This document shows positions 49,548-57,034 of a DNA stretch of 64,000 bases, one piece after another. Position 1 is the first letter of the stretch. Each line of letters opens with the position of its first letter. A program made the translations under genes and the position numbers. The DNA is from Akkermansia sp. GTDB taxonomy: Bacteria; Verrucomicrobiota; Verrucomicrobiia; Verrucomicrobiales; Akkermansiaceae. The notes under the pieces were generated by a model. It searched no databases. It was not told the origin of the DNA and saw only the letters and a program-made list of their open reading frames with translations. The stretch lies in assembly GCA_017409465.1 (NCBI GenBank), contig JAFQSQ010000024.1:1-64000 (forward strand), given 5' to 3'.

Positions 49548-51487
49548 TCTGTATTTTCTTTTTCGTCGGGTTCCGGGTGAAGAAAGGCGGCTTTGTTTGC
49601 CAGAAAATAGCGTGCTGTGGCGCTTTCGAGTTCAAATTTCCACACATGACTGTCAGCCGTAATCTCATCGAGCTTTTCAGCGTCCCGGAGAGAGTCTGCT
49701 ATGGCGCGGTATGCCCTGGCGGCGTTGACCGCACCGACTTCTTCCATCGCAGCCAGGAGGGCATTTTTGTCCTCATCCGACATGGTGCCGAACCAGAGAT
49801 CCTCCTGCGAAGTGAGCAGGAGTGCTTTTTTCAGTACGGGGGTGTCAGCCTCCCGTCCCTGAGCTTGCAGCCAGTCACGCACGGCGTAGCAGCGTGCGGG
49901 TGGTAGTTTCTCGCGCAGCAGTCGTGCCTGGAGGGCACCGGCCTGCATGGCCGGGCGAGGGTCTGATTCCAACCGGGCAATATCTGCCTCAGCATCGGCG
50001 CAGCGGCCCAGAAGCTCCAGCATGGTGGCCGCCATATCGTACTGCTGCTGCTGCTCCATGGTATCGGCGGCTCGGAGGATGAGCTCTCTCGGCAGTACCA
50101 GGGTCGGCGAGTCAGCTACGGCCTGCAGAGCCGACAGCGCGTGGGGATGCTGGTCTCTCCAGACGAGAGCATCCTGCCAGAGAGGCATGGCCGCGAGCAG
50201 ACGGGCTGTGCGAGGAGCATCGATGCGTGCCAGCAGCTCGATACCATTGCGCAGGGCATCGACGTACAGCGGATTCTGCTGCGTGGTGCTGTCCGGCGTC
50301 AGGATGCGAGCAATGGTGTCGTAATGCCGGGCGGTGTCTGCCGATACCTGATCACCCGGGTGGCTGTGCCGGTGCAGGCACTCTGCGCCGCAGTCGCCGT
50401 CTGCGGCGGCGATGGACTCTCTGATATGGACGCGACATATTTCGCGGGGGAGGTTGTCAGACTCCCAGTTGATGGGGGGTGATTGCAGGTCGAATCCCCT
50501 CTCTTTCAATCCCCGGAGGAAGTCAGGTTTGGTCAGCATGAAATCGTAGGGCGTGAAGCCGGGATACTCAGGGTCGTTCATTGCCGGTCGGTGTGGGTCG
50601 GCTCCCCGGCTCAGCAGAAGCTCGGCCAGGGGGAGGGTGTCCCGGGCTTCTCCCGATTGGAAGACGGCTCCGGTCGTGAGGGCAAAGAGGGGCGTGGCGC
50701 CATGGGTATCCTGCGTATCTGCGCCGACGCCGTTATCCAGCAGCTGCTGCGCACAGTCTTTTTCTTCGGCTTCACCATGAGCGCAGGCGGCGATGACGTG
50801 CAGCAGCAGACGGTCACCTGCGGTCAGGTGTCCCTGTCTCCGCCTGATGACCTCGCTGAGCGCGCGTGGCCAGCCGCACTCTGCTGCGACACGCGCGATG
50901 GAAATCGGGAATCCGCCTTCACCCGTGGCGTCGTCCTCCAGCAGCTCGGCTTTTTCCAGCAGCGCCAGGTAGACCTCTTCGTAGGTACAGAGCTGGCCTT
51001 CTCGCTGCATGTTGACTTTGACCCCTTCCCGGAGCAGGTGTCCGACCAGTGTCAGCATCTCCTTCTTGGGGCAGGGGGGGCCTGAGTGTACAGCCAGCAG
51101 CAGGGGGGTAGCACCGGGTTCTGCTATGCCGCAGAATGCTTCTGTCCGGAGGGGAAGGTGGGGATTGGCTCCGTCCTGCAGCAGGCAGCGTACCAGCTCG
51201 GCATGCTTGTACATGCAGGCAAGGTGCAGCAGGGTCAGGCCGCTCTGCGCGGTGGCGTATCGGGCATCGGCAGTCCGGGCAAAGTGAGCCAGCAGTTCAT
51301 CGATTTCGCCGGCTTCATCTTCGCTCATATCTCCTTCCTGAAGGGACTGCATCAGCTCCTCCTGCAGCAGGGCAAATTCACGAGCCGCCTGTTCGGTGGC
51401 GCTGCCGATATCCTGTTTTTTGCAGGCTGTCAGCGGGAGCAGCCCCAGAAGAATCGCGCTGCCAAGTCCGAGTATAGCTTTCCTCAT
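49544..51487 (-). CDS. Ankyrin-repeat lipoprotein
   Basis: 647 aa from MRKAILGLG. Lipoprotein signal with LTAC lipobox, so anchored in a membrane. Ankyrin repeats are clear at about 75-110 (SGLTLLHLACMYKHAELVRCLLQDGANPHLPL), 115-160 (GATPLLLAVHSG), and 245-315 (GATPLFALTTGAVF, LAELLLSRGADPHRPA, YPGFTPYDFML). The C-terminal half is helical, without known motif. ATG 51487 is preferred: the earlier ATG at 51496 is part of the -10 box (TACAATGGG). Likely head of the three-gene ankyrin cluster; function unknown, perhaps binding partners in the periplasm. Confidence 0.82.
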   Translation of the reverse strand: MRKAILGLGSAILLGLLPLTACKKQDIGSATEQAAREFALLQEELMQSLQEGDMSEDEAGEIDELLAHFARTADARYATAQSGLTLLHLACMYKHAELVRCLLQDGANPHLPLRTEAFCGIAEPGATPLLLAVHSGPPCPKKEMLTLVGHLLREGVKVNMQREGQLCTYEEVYLALLEKAELLEDDATGEGGFPISIARVAAECGWPRALSEVIRRRQGHLTAGDRLLLHVIAACAHGEAEEKDCAQQLLDNGVGADTQDTHGATPLFALTTGAVFQSGEARDTLPLAELLLSRGADPHRPAMNDPEYPGFTPYDFMLTKPDFLRGLKERGFDLQSPPINWESDNLPREICRVHIRESIAAADGDCGAECLHRHSHPGDQVSADTARHYDTIARILTPDSTTQQNPLYVDALRNGIELLARIDAPRTARLLAAMPLWQDALVWRDQHPHALSALQAVADSPTLVLPRELILRAADTMEQQQQYDMAATMLELLGRCADAEADIARLESDPRPAMQAGALQARLLREKLPPARCYAVRDWLQAQGREADTPVLKKALLLTSQEDLWFGTMSDEDKNALLAAMEEVGAVNAARAYRAIADSLRDAEKLDEITADSHVWKFELESATARYFLANKAAFLHPEPDEKENTD

Positions 51488-51494
51488 GGCGCCC

Positions 51495-51522
51495 ATTGTA
51501 CCACATTCAGCGCAGGCGGCAA
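51495..51522 (-). promoter_or_regulatory. Promoter of the ankyrin lipoprotein gene, start-codon-proximal type
   Basis: Minus strand: TTGCCG (51517-51522), 16-bp spacer, TACAAT (51495-51500), 7 nt before the ATG at 51487. Confidence 0.75.
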
Positions 51523-51584
51523 GCCCTTTTACCCCGTGGAGGGGGCATCGTATCGGCCTATCGTGCCATTATCAAGGAAATGAA

Positions 51585-51614
51585 TTGACATCATGCAGGT
51601 GAATTCGGTATAAG
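51585..51614 (+). promoter_or_regulatory. Promoter of the amino-acid ABC transporter operon
   Basis: Perfect TTGACA (51585-51590), 18-bp spacer, TATAAG (51609-51614). Leader of about 23 nt before the ATG at 51645. Confidence 0.8.
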
Positions 51615-51644
51615 AGTGGCACATTTTGCCGAAAAAGTAGAAAA

Positions 51645-53105
51645 ATGAAGAAAATTGAGAAATTATACCTGCTGCTGACCATTCTGGTGGGGCTGCTGGT
51701 GGTTTCCTGTGGGGAGAAGGACGAGGGTAAGCGCCTGATTATGGTCACTGAGGCTACATTCCCTCCGTATGAATTCTATCGGGGGGCCGATATCGTCGGA
51801 ATCGATGCCGATATCGTGCGCGAGGTGGCTCGTCGCAACGGGTTGCAACCTGTTATTGAAGACATGAGTTTTGATTCCGTCATTACGGCGGTTCAGAGCG
51901 GCAAGGCTGATGTGGCCGCCTCGGGCATCACGGTGACGGAGGATCGCCGTCGGCAGATTGATTTCACCCGCTCCTATGCCCGGGCTCAGCAGGTGATTAT
52001 CGTGCCGACCGGGAGCGGCGTTACCGGGGCTGATGGCCTGGCAAATGTGCGGCTCGGTGTGCAGCATGGTACTACCGGTGATTTGTATGTGACGCAGCAT
52101 ATAGGCGAGCCGGAGCGCTTTTCCAACGGTGCCCTGGCGGTGGCAGCACTGGCAGCCGGCAAGCTGGATGCCGTGGTGCTGGACAGTGCGCCTGCGCGCG
52201 AACATGTATCGGGAAATCCCTCGCTGCGTATTCTGGATGAGGCGCTGACGAGTGAGGAATACGCCATGGCTATCAGTAAGCAGCGACCGGATCTGCTGGA
52301 GATGTTTAACCGCACGCTTGCTGCTATGGAGGCAGACGACACACTCGCCCGTATCACGGAGACCTATATGAACCCGGAGGGCGCGGAAAAGAAGGTGAAG
52401 AGTGATTCCGGCCTTCGCACGCGTCTGGCTGATGCCTGGTACACCAACTTTGTCAAGGATGACCGCTGGAAGTATCTGCTGAATGGTTTTCTGGTGACCA
52501 TTGAGATATCACTTGCCGCCGTGGCACTGGGTGTGATATTGGGCTTCCTGGTGGCCGTCGTACGGAGTACGCACGACCAGACCGGGCGTTTCCGCCTGCT
52601 TAACATACTGTGCCATGCCTACCTGACGGTTATTCGCGGTACGCCGGTAGTGGTGCAGCTGCTCATCATCTACTTTGTGATTTTCGGTTCAGTCGATGTG
52701 AGCAAGGTATTGGTGGCCATCGTGGCATTCGGTGTGAATTCCGGAGCCTATGTGGCAGAAATTATCCGCTCCGGGATTATGTCTGTCGATCGCGGTCAGA
52801 TGGAGGCCGGGCGCAGTCTCGGGCTCAGCTATGGCTGTACCATGCGCAGTGTCATTCTGCCGCAGGCGTTCAAAAACGTCTTGCCGGCTCTGGGGAATGA
52901 GTTTATCGTACTGCTGAAAGAGACCAGTGTGTGTGGTTATATCGCCCTGCAGGATTTGACCAAGGGTGGCGATATCATCCGTAGTCAGACCTACGATGCA
53001 TTTCTGCCGCTGATGGCTGTGGCTCTTATTTACCTGATGCTCGTCGTTTGTCTGAGCTGGCTGCTGAAGAAACTGGAATTGAGATTGAAGAAAAATGAGC
53101 GCTGA
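51645..53105 (+). CDS. Amino-acid ABC transporter, substrate-binding protein fused to permease
   Basis: 486 aa. N-terminal lipoprotein-like signal with VVSC (C22), then a polar-amino-acid binding domain (about 30-250: VTEATFPPYEFYRGADIVGIDADIVREVA, GKADVAASGITVTEDRRRQIDFTRSY), then a His/Glu-type permease domain (about 275-480) with YLLNGFLVTIEISL, VIRGTPVVVQLLIIYF and the EAGRSLGLSYGCTMRSVILPQA coupling loop. Fusing receptor and channel in one chain is known in some GlnP-type systems. If the Cys is lipidated, the binding domain would be held twice. The ATPase gene overlaps by 11 bp. Substrate probably a polar amino acid such as glutamine, histidine or arginine. Confidence 0.92.
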   Translation: MKKIEKLYLLLTILVGLLVVSCGEKDEGKRLIMVTEATFPPYEFYRGADIVGIDADIVREVARRNGLQPVIEDMSFDSVITAVQSGKADVAASGITVTEDRRRQIDFTRSYARAQQVIIVPTGSGVTGADGLANVRLGVQHGTTGDLYVTQHIGEPERFSNGALAVAALAAGKLDAVVLDSAPAREHVSGNPSLRILDEALTSEEYAMAISKQRPDLLEMFNRTLAAMEADDTLARITETYMNPEGAEKKVKSDSGLRTRLADAWYTNFVKDDRWKYLLNGFLVTIEISLAAVALGVILGFLVAVVRSTHDQTGRFRLLNILCHAYLTVIRGTPVVVQLLIIYFVIFGSVDVSKVLVAIVAFGVNSGAYVAEIIRSGIMSVDRGQMEAGRSLGLSYGCTMRSVILPQAFKNVLPALGNEFIVLLKETSVCGYIALQDLTKGGDIIRSQTYDAFLPLMAVALIYLMLVVCLSWLLKKLELRLKKNER

Positions 53106-53829
53106 AGCTATATTGGAGGTACGTGGCCTGAGCAAGTCATTCGCCGGGCTGCGGGTGATGAACGATGTCTCTCTGCAGGTGCGGAAAGGTGAGGTGGTAT
53201 TTCTGGTCGGTCCGTCCGGGGCGGGTAAGAGTACGGTCATGCGCTGTATGAATTTCCTTGAGATACCGGATGAGGGAGAAGTCTTATTCCATGGGGGGCC
53301 GGTCAATCGCAGCGAGCAGGGACTCAATGATTATCGTGCCCGGGTGGGCATGGTATTCCAGCATTTCAACCTGTTCCCCCACCTGACGATTCTTGATAAT
53401 ATCACGCTGGCGCCTCTCAAGCGGGGGATGATGTCTCGGGAAGAAGCGGAGCAGAAGGCGCATGCTCTGCTGCGCCGTATCGGGCTGGAAGATAAGGCAC
53501 AGGCATACCCGGCACAGCTTTCCGGCGGGCAGAAGCAGCGCGTGGCCATTGTTCGTGCGCTGGCCATGAACCCGGAGGTGCTGCTGTTCGACGAGCCTAC
53601 ATCTGCCCTCGACCCGGAAATGGTGGAGGAGGTGCAGTCGCTCATGGCCTCTCTGGCCGGTGATGGGATGACCATGATTGTCGTCTCTCACGATATCGGT
53701 TTTGCCTGTGAGCTGGCCGGTCGTATCGTCTTTCTGGAAAAGGGCAGGGTGATTGAGGTTGATACTCCGGAGGAATTGCAGAACTCGTCCAACGAGCGCG
53801 TCCGCGATTTCCTCGCCTGCCGACAGTAA
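53095..53829 (+). CDS. Amino-acid ABC transporter ATP-binding protein
   Basis: 244 aa, GlnQ/HisP type. Walker A GPSGAGKST, Q-loop VFQHFNLFPHLTI, signature LSGGQKQRVAIVRAL, Walker B VLLFDEPTSALDPE and the switch His in IVVSHDIGFA. Forms the ATPase dimer for the fused receptor-permease upstream, whose stop it overlaps by 11 bp. A strong hairpin terminator follows. Confidence 0.96.
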   Translation: MSAEAILEVRGLSKSFAGLRVMNDVSLQVRKGEVVFLVGPSGAGKSTVMRCMNFLEIPDEGEVLFHGGPVNRSEQGLNDYRARVGMVFQHFNLFPHLTILDNITLAPLKRGMMSREEAEQKAHALLRRIGLEDKAQAYPAQLSGGQKQRVAIVRALAMNPEVLLFDEPTSALDPEMVEEVQSLMASLAGDGMTMIVVSHDIGFACELAGRIVFLEKGRVIEVDTPEELQNSSNERVRDFLACRQ

Positions 53830-53832
53830 ATA

Positions 53833-53875
53833 ACAAAACATCCGCAGGAGTTCACCTGCGGATGTTTTGTTTTCA
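53833..53875. terminator. Bidirectional terminator between the ABC operon and the 53.9 kb gene
   Basis: Perfect 16-bp stem ACAAAACATCCGCAGG/CCTGCGGATGTTTTGT with a 6-nt loop and T-rich tracts on both strands; serves the convergent genes. Confidence 0.93.
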
Positions 53876-53900
53876 GTGAATTGATGGAAAGGTCGAGGGA

Positions 53901-54383
53901 TTAGTCGTCGCAGTCCTCTGTCAGGTCATCGTCGACGTCGATATCCTCGTCATCATTTTCCTCAGCCATGATGGCCTTGAGCGCATCGCTGCCGAAGCAA
54001 TTGTTGGCTTCGAGATTCTCAGAAGCTTTTTCCATACGGGGAGCGAGCATGAAGACGGCCGGCAGGAGCTTCATGCCAATCTTCTGCTGAGTGGCTTCAT
54101 CGAGCGAGTCCATACCGTCCAGGGCGGCCTGCATCGATTCCATACGAGCCTTGATATCGCCCAGCTTGACTGCGGCGGCATCGGCGCTTGCCTTGTCCTT
54201 GATGGTCTCCAGAACGGTTACCAGTTCGTTCATGGCGGCGATGACGGCATCGGCTGCAGCCTCGGCGTCAGCCGCGCTGGCTGCGGTGGCGGGGGCTGTG
54301 GTGGCTGCGGGAGTGGCGGCATCCTGGGCCGTTACCAGCGGGCAGCACAGAAGAGCGGCTGCCATAATTGCTAATTTCTTCAT
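53901..54383 (-). CDS. Small acidic exported protein of unknown function
   Basis: 160 aa. Signal peptide MKKLAIMAAALLCCPLVTA, then an Ala/Thr-rich linker (20-45), a helical central domain (about 45-125: NELVTVLETIKDKASADAAAVKLGDIKARMESM) and a very acidic tail (EENDDEDIDVDDDLTEDCDD). Two Cys in the mature part (C128 and C158 approximately) could form a disulfide. The tail may bind calcium. No relatives recognised. Has no good promoter or ribosome site that I can see. Confidence 0.75.
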   Translation of the reverse strand: MKKLAIMAAALLCCPLVTAQDAATPAATTAPATAASAADAEAAADAVIAAMNELVTVLETIKDKASADAAAVKLGDIKARMESMQAALDGMDSLDEATQQKIGMKLLPAVFMLAPRMEKASENLEANNCFGSDALKAIMAEENDDEDIDVDDDLTEDCDD

Positions 54384-54501
54384 AGTATGATGGTGGGGTT
54401 AGTGTGTTAAACAGCAAGATTTCTTTTGTCCGATATCTCGCAGCAGAGAGATACTAGCGTTTTACGGCGTCCTTGTCAATGCAAAGACACGTTTATCTGA
54501 C

Positions 54502-54536
54502 AAAAAAAACGCCGGCTGTACGCTCGGCGTTTTTTG
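54502..54536 (-). terminator. Rho-independent terminator of lepA
   Basis: Minus strand: AACGCCG/CGGCGTT 7-bp stem followed by a run of eight T residues, 9 bp past the lepA stop. Confidence 0.88.
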
Positions 54537-54544
54537 GTCAGGCA

Positions 54545-56350
54545 TCAATCGCCGCTCTTGAGGACGTTGATGAATGCCTCCTGTGGGATATTGACTCGCC
54601 CGATGGCTTTCATGCGTTTCTTACCCTCTTTCTGCTTTTCGAGCAGCTTGCGCTTACGTGTCACGTCACCGCCATAGCACTTTGCCGTTACATTCTTGCG
54701 CATGGGCGATATGCTCTCGCGGGCGATAATCTTGCCGCCGATACAGGCCTGGATGGCCACGGTGAAGAGCTGTCGGGGTATCACATCCTTGAGCTTGAGG
54801 GCTATTTCACGCCCCTGAGATTCGGCGCGGTCGCGGTGGACGATCATGGAGAAGGCATCCACCGGCTCACCGGCAATCATCATATCCATCTTCACGAGGT
54901 GAGCCGCCTGGTAGCCGTCGTACTCGTAATCCATGGAGCCATAGCCACGGGTTGAGCTCTTGAGCTTATCGTTGAAGTCCACCAGAATCTCGGCCATGGG
55001 CAGGCGGCAGGTGAGCATCACACGAGTGTCATCGATGGTCTCGGTATGCACGACTTCACCGCGCTTTTCCATGACGATACGCATGATATCGCCGATGTAC
55101 TCACTGGGAATCATGATGAATACCTTGACAATGGGCTCGCGGATTTCCTGAATCTCCTGCGTCTCGGGCAGCATGCTGGGGTTATCTACCAGCAGCTCGG
55201 TGCCGTCGGTTTTCGTCACCTCGTAGATAACCGAGGGATAGGTGGAGATGACGTCCATGTTGAACTCGCGGCGCAGGCGCTCCTGGATGATTTCCATATG
55301 CAGCAGACCCAGGAACCCACAGCGGAAGCCGAACCCGAGGGCAATGGAGCTCTCGCCCATGTAGGAGAAGGCAGCGTCATTAATCTGCAGTTTGGCCATG
55401 GCGGCTTTCAGGCTTTCGTAGTCGGCAGAGTCCACCGGGTAGATGCCGGAGAACACCATGGGGCGAATCTCCTTGAACCCGGGAAGCGGCTCGGGGCAGG
55501 GTGCTGCCAGGTTGGTATAGGTATCGCCTATCTTGACGTCGGCTGCTGACTTCATATTGGCGATGATATAGCCCACATCGCCGGTCTCCAGGTGGTCAAC
55601 AGCCTGCATCTTCGGGGTGAAGATACCGACTTCCTTGACCTCATAGGTTTCCTCCGTTGCAAAGAGTTTGACTTTCATGCCGCGCTGAACGGTGCCGCTG
55701 ACTAGCCTTACATACGATACGACACCCCGGTAGGCATCGTACACCGAGTCGAATACCAGGGCTCGCAGCAGGTCGTCCTTCGGTGTTGCAGGCGGCGGGA
55801 CTCGCTTCACGATGGCTTCCAGCACATCCTCAATGCCGATACCGGCCTTGGCCGAGCAGTGAATGGCCTCTTCGTGGGGGATGCAGATGACGTCTTCCAG
55901 CTGGCGATATACCTTGGGCAGATTGGCGCTGGGGAGGTCGATTTTGTTGATGACAGGGATGATTTCAAGCTGCTGATCAAGCGCCAGGTGCATGTTGGCC
56001 AGGGTCTGAGCTTCGACACCCTGTGCAGCATCCACAATCAGCACCGCGCCATCACAGGCTGCCAGCGAGCGCGATACCTCATAGGAAAAATCGACGTGTC
56101 CGGGCGTGTCGAGCAGGTTGAGCTCGTAGGTGTTGCCGTCCTGCGCCCTGTAGCGCATCGTCACCGGGTGCGATTTGATGGTGATACCTTTTTCCCGCTC
56201 CAGATCCATGGCGTCGAGGAGCTGATCCTGCTTGTCGCGCTCGCCGATGGTGTTGGTAAACTCAAGCAGACGATCCGAGAGGGTCGTCTTGCCGTGGTCG
56301 ATGTGAGCAATGATGGAAAAATTGCGTTTGAAGCGGATATCCGTAGCCAT
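54545..56350 (-). CDS. lepA: Elongation factor 4 (LepA)
   Basis: 601 aa. Ribosome-associated translational GTPase. G1 AHIDHGKTTLSDRLLE, G2 region EREKGITIKSH, G3 DTPGHVDFSYEV, G4 NKIDL, plus the LepA-specific C-terminus (RKRKLLEKQKEGKKRMKAIGRVNIPQEAFINVL). The start is at MATDIRFKRNFSIIAHIDHG, as usual in the family, with the -10 box ending 9 nt before it. It follows the C_GCAxxG gene by 39 bp, but has its own promoter. Confidence 0.97.
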   Translation of the reverse strand: MATDIRFKRNFSIIAHIDHGKTTLSDRLLEFTNTIGERDKQDQLLDAMDLEREKGITIKSHPVTMRYRAQDGNTYELNLLDTPGHVDFSYEVSRSLAACDGAVLIVDAAQGVEAQTLANMHLALDQQLEIIPVINKIDLPSANLPKVYRQLEDVICIPHEEAIHCSAKAGIGIEDVLEAIVKRVPPPATPKDDLLRALVFDSVYDAYRGVVSYVRLVSGTVQRGMKVKLFATEETYEVKEVGIFTPKMQAVDHLETGDVGYIIANMKSAADVKIGDTYTNLAAPCPEPLPGFKEIRPMVFSGIYPVDSADYESLKAAMAKLQINDAAFSYMGESSIALGFGFRCGFLGLLHMEIIQERLRREFNMDVISTYPSVIYEVTKTDGTELLVDNPSMLPETQEIQEIREPIVKVFIMIPSEYIGDIMRIVMEKRGEVVHTETIDDTRVMLTCRLPMAEILVDFNDKLKSSTRGYGSMDYEYDGYQAAHLVKMDMMIAGEPVDAFSMIVHRDRAESQGREIALKLKDVIPRQLFTVAIQACIGGKIIARESISPMRKNVTAKCYGGDVTRKRKLLEKQKEGKKRMKAIGRVNIPQEAFINVLKSGD

Positions 56351-56359
56351 GCGCGCGAT

Positions 56360-56388
56360 ACGATACGCTCTTGCGCCACGGTTGTCAA
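56360..56388 (-). promoter_or_regulatory. Promoter of lepA, start-codon-proximal type
   Basis: Minus strand: perfect TTGACA (56383-56388), 17-bp spacer, TATCGT (56360-56365), 9 nt before the lepA ATG. Sits in the 39-bp gap after the upstream gene. Confidence 0.72.
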
Positions 56389-56389
56389 G

Positions 56390-56851
56390 TCAAATCTGAT
56401 TTGCGGCAGAATGGTCGCGCAGAAGCTCAGCTGCTCGCGCCGCGCAGAAGGCGACGCAGCGCTCGCAGGGGCGCGCTGCATAGTAGGCAGATGTCCGGTC
56501 GGAGGGGCGTGCGCCTTCCTCAGCCCCGGCGTCCAGCCCGAGAAGCTCGCGGCACTGCAGGCTGCCGAATTCTGCCGTGAAAGCCGCAGCCAGTTCGCGG
56601 GTGAGTGCGAAGATGCGTTCTTTGTCTTCCGGGTTGCCGGTGAGGTTACCGTTACAGTATCCGGCTATCATGGAGAGCCCGGCAAAGGCTCCGCAGGTGC
56701 CGCGCATCCGCCCGAGCCCGGCACCGAATGCCGCAGAAAGCTTCAGGGCGGTCTCTTCACTGAGACCGAGCTGTCCGGCGAATGCGGCGAACACAGACTG
56801 CGCGCAGTTGAATCCGCGGTGAAAATACTCCAATGCCCGTTCCTCTGTCAT
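56390..56851 (-). CDS. C_GCAxxG_C_C family probable redox protein
   Basis: 153 aa. The spaced Cys pattern that names this family is present: FNCAQSVF, GMRGTCGAFAG-like RMRGTCGAFAGL, CRELLG and the final CERCVAFCAA. Members are small, cysteine-rich proteins thought to act in redox or metal chemistry; no reaction is established. The start was placed at MTEERALEYFHRG (56851), with the promoter's -10 ending 9 nt before it; the earlier ATG codons lie in the promoter. Confidence 0.85.
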   Translation of the reverse strand: MTEERALEYFHRGFNCAQSVFAAFAGQLGLSEETALKLSAAFGAGLGRMRGTCGAFAGLSMIAGYCNGNLTGNPEDKERIFALTRELAAAFTAEFGSLQCRELLGLDAGAEEGARPSDRTSAYYAARPCERCVAFCAARAAELLRDHSAANQI

Positions 56852-56860
56852 AGCAACGCC

Positions 56861-56889
56861 ATGATACTCCCGGCCGGCTTTCCCGTCAA
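56861..56889 (-). promoter_or_regulatory. Promoter of the C_GCAxxG_C_C gene, start-codon-proximal type
   Basis: Minus strand: TTGACG (56884-56889), 17-bp spacer, TATCAT (56861-56866), 9 nt before the ATG. Confidence 0.78.
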
Positions 56890-56943
56890 TCGTAAATCGC
56901 ATGGGAAAGTGTGACTGCAACGCGCTCAGACTTCAAAACAGAC

Positions 56944-56971
56944 TTGACTTTTAATGCCTAAGGGGTAGAAT
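56944..56971 (+). promoter_or_regulatory. Promoter of aspS
   Basis: TTGACT (56944-56949), 16-bp spacer, TAGAAT (56966-56971). Leader of about 57 nt, no clear ribosome site in it. Confidence 0.7.
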
Positions 56972-57034
56972 CGTGCCCGCTTCCGCACGCGTGGATTCCG
57001 CTGCGGCTTTCTCCTTATTCAGAACTTTTTTATT

